Part shown: one piece after another, positions 61,920-64,000 of the stretch
How positions within the stretch are numbered: position 1 is the stretch's first letter
Layout of the letters: every line of letters starts with the position of its first letter
Origin: Malachius bipustulatus
Taxonomy: Eukaryota; Arthropoda; Insecta; Coleoptera; Melyridae
Assembly (NCBI GenBank): GCA_910589415.1
Contig: OU342631.1
Coordinates: 5,828,001 to 5,892,000 of the forward strand
Length of the DNA stretch: 64,000 bases
Direction of reading: 5' to 3'
Translations under genes and position numbers: made by a program
Notes under the pieces: generated by a model
The model's database searches: none
What the model was told of the DNA's origin: nothing
Seen by the model: only the letters and a program-made list of their open reading frames with translations

Positions 61920-62060
61920 GATCGACTTGCAGACACGGAGAATTTCGTTGCACCGAAGGATATTGTATCGAAGGCTACAAGTGGTGTAACGGATATCCTG
62001 ATTGTCCTAGCGGGAACGACGAATATGACTGTCCTGCTTCCACGACATATGCTCCTGTTG
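61920..62060 (+). CDS. Exon 8: LDLa module 8 and a short Thr/Pro linker
   Basis: The exon is 141 nt, phase 1 to phase 1, with acceptor tttcgacag|GA and donor CTGTTG|GTAGGT. It covers residues 310-356. Cysteines are at 313, 320, 325, 332, 338 and 347, with F318 and CIEGYKWCNG. The calcium motif is C-P-S-G-N-D-E, so the first acidic residue is Ser and the usual Ser is Asn, much as in module 1. It ends in the linker PASTTYAPV. The following exon lies beyond the window. Confidence 0.9.
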
Positions 62061-62399
62061 GTAGGTTTTTGGTATTTTAGAGTTCACAGTACCTACTCAC
62101 ATTTTGGAAAAATGGTGACATCACTTCAGTAGGTATTTCAATTAATTCGTTAAGAAAGTTGATCACAGCATTTTGTGAACTGGGTAATGACGATACGAAA
62201 CATAGACTTGAGGATATTGGTAATTTTTGTAATGTATTGTAACAGTACCTACCCTACCTGTTTGTATTTTTTTATATGGTATACCTACTACTATATTTAT
62301 TTACTTAGAGAAATATGTAAATTGAAGCATGAGAAGTAGTGTAATATTCAATACTCTTTTTAGATCAGTAGATTTTGTGTGCACTTTATTATTGATATA

Positions 62400-62790
62400 A
62401 TCTATATTTGAATACAGAGTGTTTATTTGAAGACCATCAGCAACCCTAAATAACTTCTAAATGAAGTGAAATTTTAAAAACCGGGAGAACACTGACTGTA
62501 ACTTGTATTGCTAGGGCGACATTTTTCACCAAGTCAAAATTTCCACTCTTTATACCTCTGACTGCTAACCCCATCAACCACAAAATCTAAGTTACACTAT
62601 GCCTATTTTTTTGATAACGTCATTTTGGGGAATATTTCAATAGAAAATAGAAATTTTTCATTCTCAAAGCAGTTTACTTGAAAACGATTGATAAAAAAGC
62701 TTACTCGTCCCTATCTTAACTTTCTACGTAGTATCTTACTATATGGTTGAAATGTTTAAACATGGTTGTGAAAAAACAGAGAATAAAAAA
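62400..62790. repeat. Diverged partial copy of fold-back family 1
   Basis: It begins near atacagagtgtttatttgaa. The block tctcaaagcagtttacttga, then ttactcgtccctatcttaac and gtagtatcttactatatggt, parallels the left arm of the element at 46242-48108 (agcagcttatactgaaaacg, gttcctatcttagc, gaggtatcatatca). The partner arm is missing or too decayed to see. Confidence 0.55.
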
Positions 62791-63638
62791 AAAATTTATT
62801 TTAAAAATGAGGATTTATATACCACAGGCTAGGAGAAAACAACTTAAGTGGGCATGAAAATTCCCTTTAAAAATTACTTATCACATTGTAGATAGTGTCA
62901 GTTAAGAATTTGTGGTAGATGGCGCTGGCACCAGGAAGTTTACAACAATAGTTAGTTGGCGACAATCGAAGACATGAGAATGACAAAGTAGATAACGACC
63001 CCTTTCAATAACTTTTTGCCTGAACGTATATCATAAAAAATAGTTCTATCTGTGGGTATGAAAAGGACCATGTAATCTTCTTCTTAAACTAATTATTAAT
63101 AGACATAACATACAGAATTTTCACAAGTTTTTCTCGTTTTTCTCTAAAGTTTGTGAAAAAATATCTCGCTCGCAATAAAGACTGGCATGTTTTCCCAATC
63201 TTTTAAATTTCACTTTGTTTATGAGTTATTGACAGTATCTCGTTTTCAAATGTACCTGTATGATACAATTTTATAATGAAACTCATCCTGCAATCAAATT
63301 AAAGGTACAATGAACCCAATTAGAGAAGACCACAGCTTAATTTTCGTTTATAATCTTGGACTGCGTTAATGGTACCTTCAACTTTTTTTTTTCAAGTATT
63401 AATCTACCCGTTCCACGCACATCTCAAAAATTGATATACATATACCTTGAATAACGTATACTTTGAATAACCCTGCATGTATACATAATACCTATCAAAA
63501 TTTATGACAAAAATTTCAGGGGGTGATTCCTTGTTGAATATCTTTGGTGTCCATAGGCATATGGATATTGGAGTCTTTCCTATGCATATTTTCATAGACT
63601 GCTTTCGAAATTGTACAAACCTCTTAAGGAGGGGTTGA
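62791..63638. other. Intronic sequence, nothing firm
   Basis: A block near 63505-63545 (tttcagggggtgattccttg) resembles the arm end of the element at 17353-18556, suggesting another partial repeat copy. Confidence 0.4.
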
Positions 63639-64000
63639 AAGTTATTTCAAGTTGTGCTCAATAATTTTTCGCACATGTTAATAAGCAAACTAAAAGTGAT
63701 AACGGTGGCAGACTATAGTCGAGGATTTGACCATCTGATCTATAATGGCCGAAAAGATGTTTTCTGCAAAAAAAAAAATCGGAAAAGAAGCTTAAAGAAG
63801 AATTACGGCTTCCTATTCTGGATATATAAATTTAGATGTCGCCGAGGCAAACGGAATCTGCACTCTGGAGCCACTCAGCATGAGGGGGACCTCAGAACAA
63901 TTGCATATAAAGTGCCTCTCAATCACTGGCAGTTCTGGGACCCCAGAGTCACCAACAGTGGAAATATTTCATTAAACGGTTTTTCAATCTCATCTGATAC
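63639..64000 (+). other. Open frame running off the window edge, unidentified
   Basis: A plus-strand frame has no stop from 63639 to the window end (120 codons, ATG at 63675). From about 63834 the sequence becomes markedly richer in GC (cgccgaggcaaacggaatct onward). An AG at 63834-63835 after tatataaattt could be an acceptor, but the phase-1 frame from it hits a stop within 50 codons. I see no LDLa spacing or other domain. It may be the edge of a repeat, a regulatory patch or an unrecognised exon. Confidence 0.25.

Larger units (their letters stand above)
19317..62060 (+). other. trol: Partial gene for secreted multi-LDLa protein, probably perlecan core protein (8 exons visible, 3' end outside window)
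   Basis: Eight exons on the + strand join into one open frame of 356 codons plus one base. All joins are phase 1, which is usual for LDLa-module exons. The product begins with a signal peptide and continues directly into eight LDLa modules, so it should be secreted or extracellular. In insects, long N-terminal LDLa runs with basic residues before the fourth Cys (for example RKRC, SKRC) are typical of perlecan (trol), a basement-membrane proteoglycan with LDLa, laminin and Ig domains. Those later domains are not in the window, so the assignment is an inference. Alternatives are a lipophorin/vitellogenin/LRP-type receptor or nudel; the lack of the common CIPxxWxCDG pattern argues mildly against the receptors. 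Intron sizes run from 381 bp to 25.2 kb. The gene continues past the right edge. Confidence 0.6.

Overview
This is a 64 kb stretch of an AT-rich eukaryotic (insect-like, possibly beetle; species not determined) genome. It is dominated by very long introns packed with degenerate transposable elements. There is no bacterial-type operon, CRISPR array or rRNA. Nearly all open frames of 60-140 codons are chance frames or lie inside repeats.

One host gene is clearly visible, on the + strand, running off the right edge. It starts with a signal-peptide exon at 19317-19383. Seven further exons (44607-44729, 45382-45501, 51263-51376, 54152-54382, 54764-54877, 58968-59126, 61920-62060) encode eight LDL-receptor class A (LDLa) modules. 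Every exon-exon join is in phase 1, every exon has an AG acceptor and a GT donor, and the joined frame is open for 356 codons. A secreted protein with a long N-terminal run of LDLa modules best fits the insect perlecan core protein (terribly reduced optic lobes, trol). Lipophorin/vitellogenin receptors and nudel-type proteins cannot be excluded, because the downstream domains lie outside the window. The first intron is about 25 kb.

Layout: 1-19241 is upstream sequence, or an intron of an unseen 5'UTR exon. It holds fold-back elements (3230-3964, 11651-12616, 17353-18556), a 20-bp tandem repeat and small hairpin MITEs. 19384-44606 is intron 1. It contains an 800-bp palindrome carrying two inverted copies of an unidentified membrane-protein exon (20620-21427), a degenerate Tc1/mariner-like element (23713-25252), and two adjacent fold-backs (26114-28433). 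It also holds a non-LTR retrotransposon RNase H fragment (31260-31860), a fold-back split by a hAT MITE with a perfect 8-bp target duplication (36880-38230), a Penelope-like element with reverse transcriptase and GIY-YIG remains (38325-39190), and a tRNA-derived SINE (about 44100-44258). The later introns contain a nest of elements within elements at 46242-49956, another fold-back at 52950-53897, a 584-bp TA-flanked MITE, a dead Tc1/mariner-type transposase with a mutated catalytic Asp (56745-58049) and two abutting fold-backs at 60490-61304.

The most unusual feature is the density of long inverted-repeat (fold-back) elements. Many share a terminus close to TATACAGGGTGTCC. I saw no convincing new enzymatic or defence system. 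All family assignments were made by eye.
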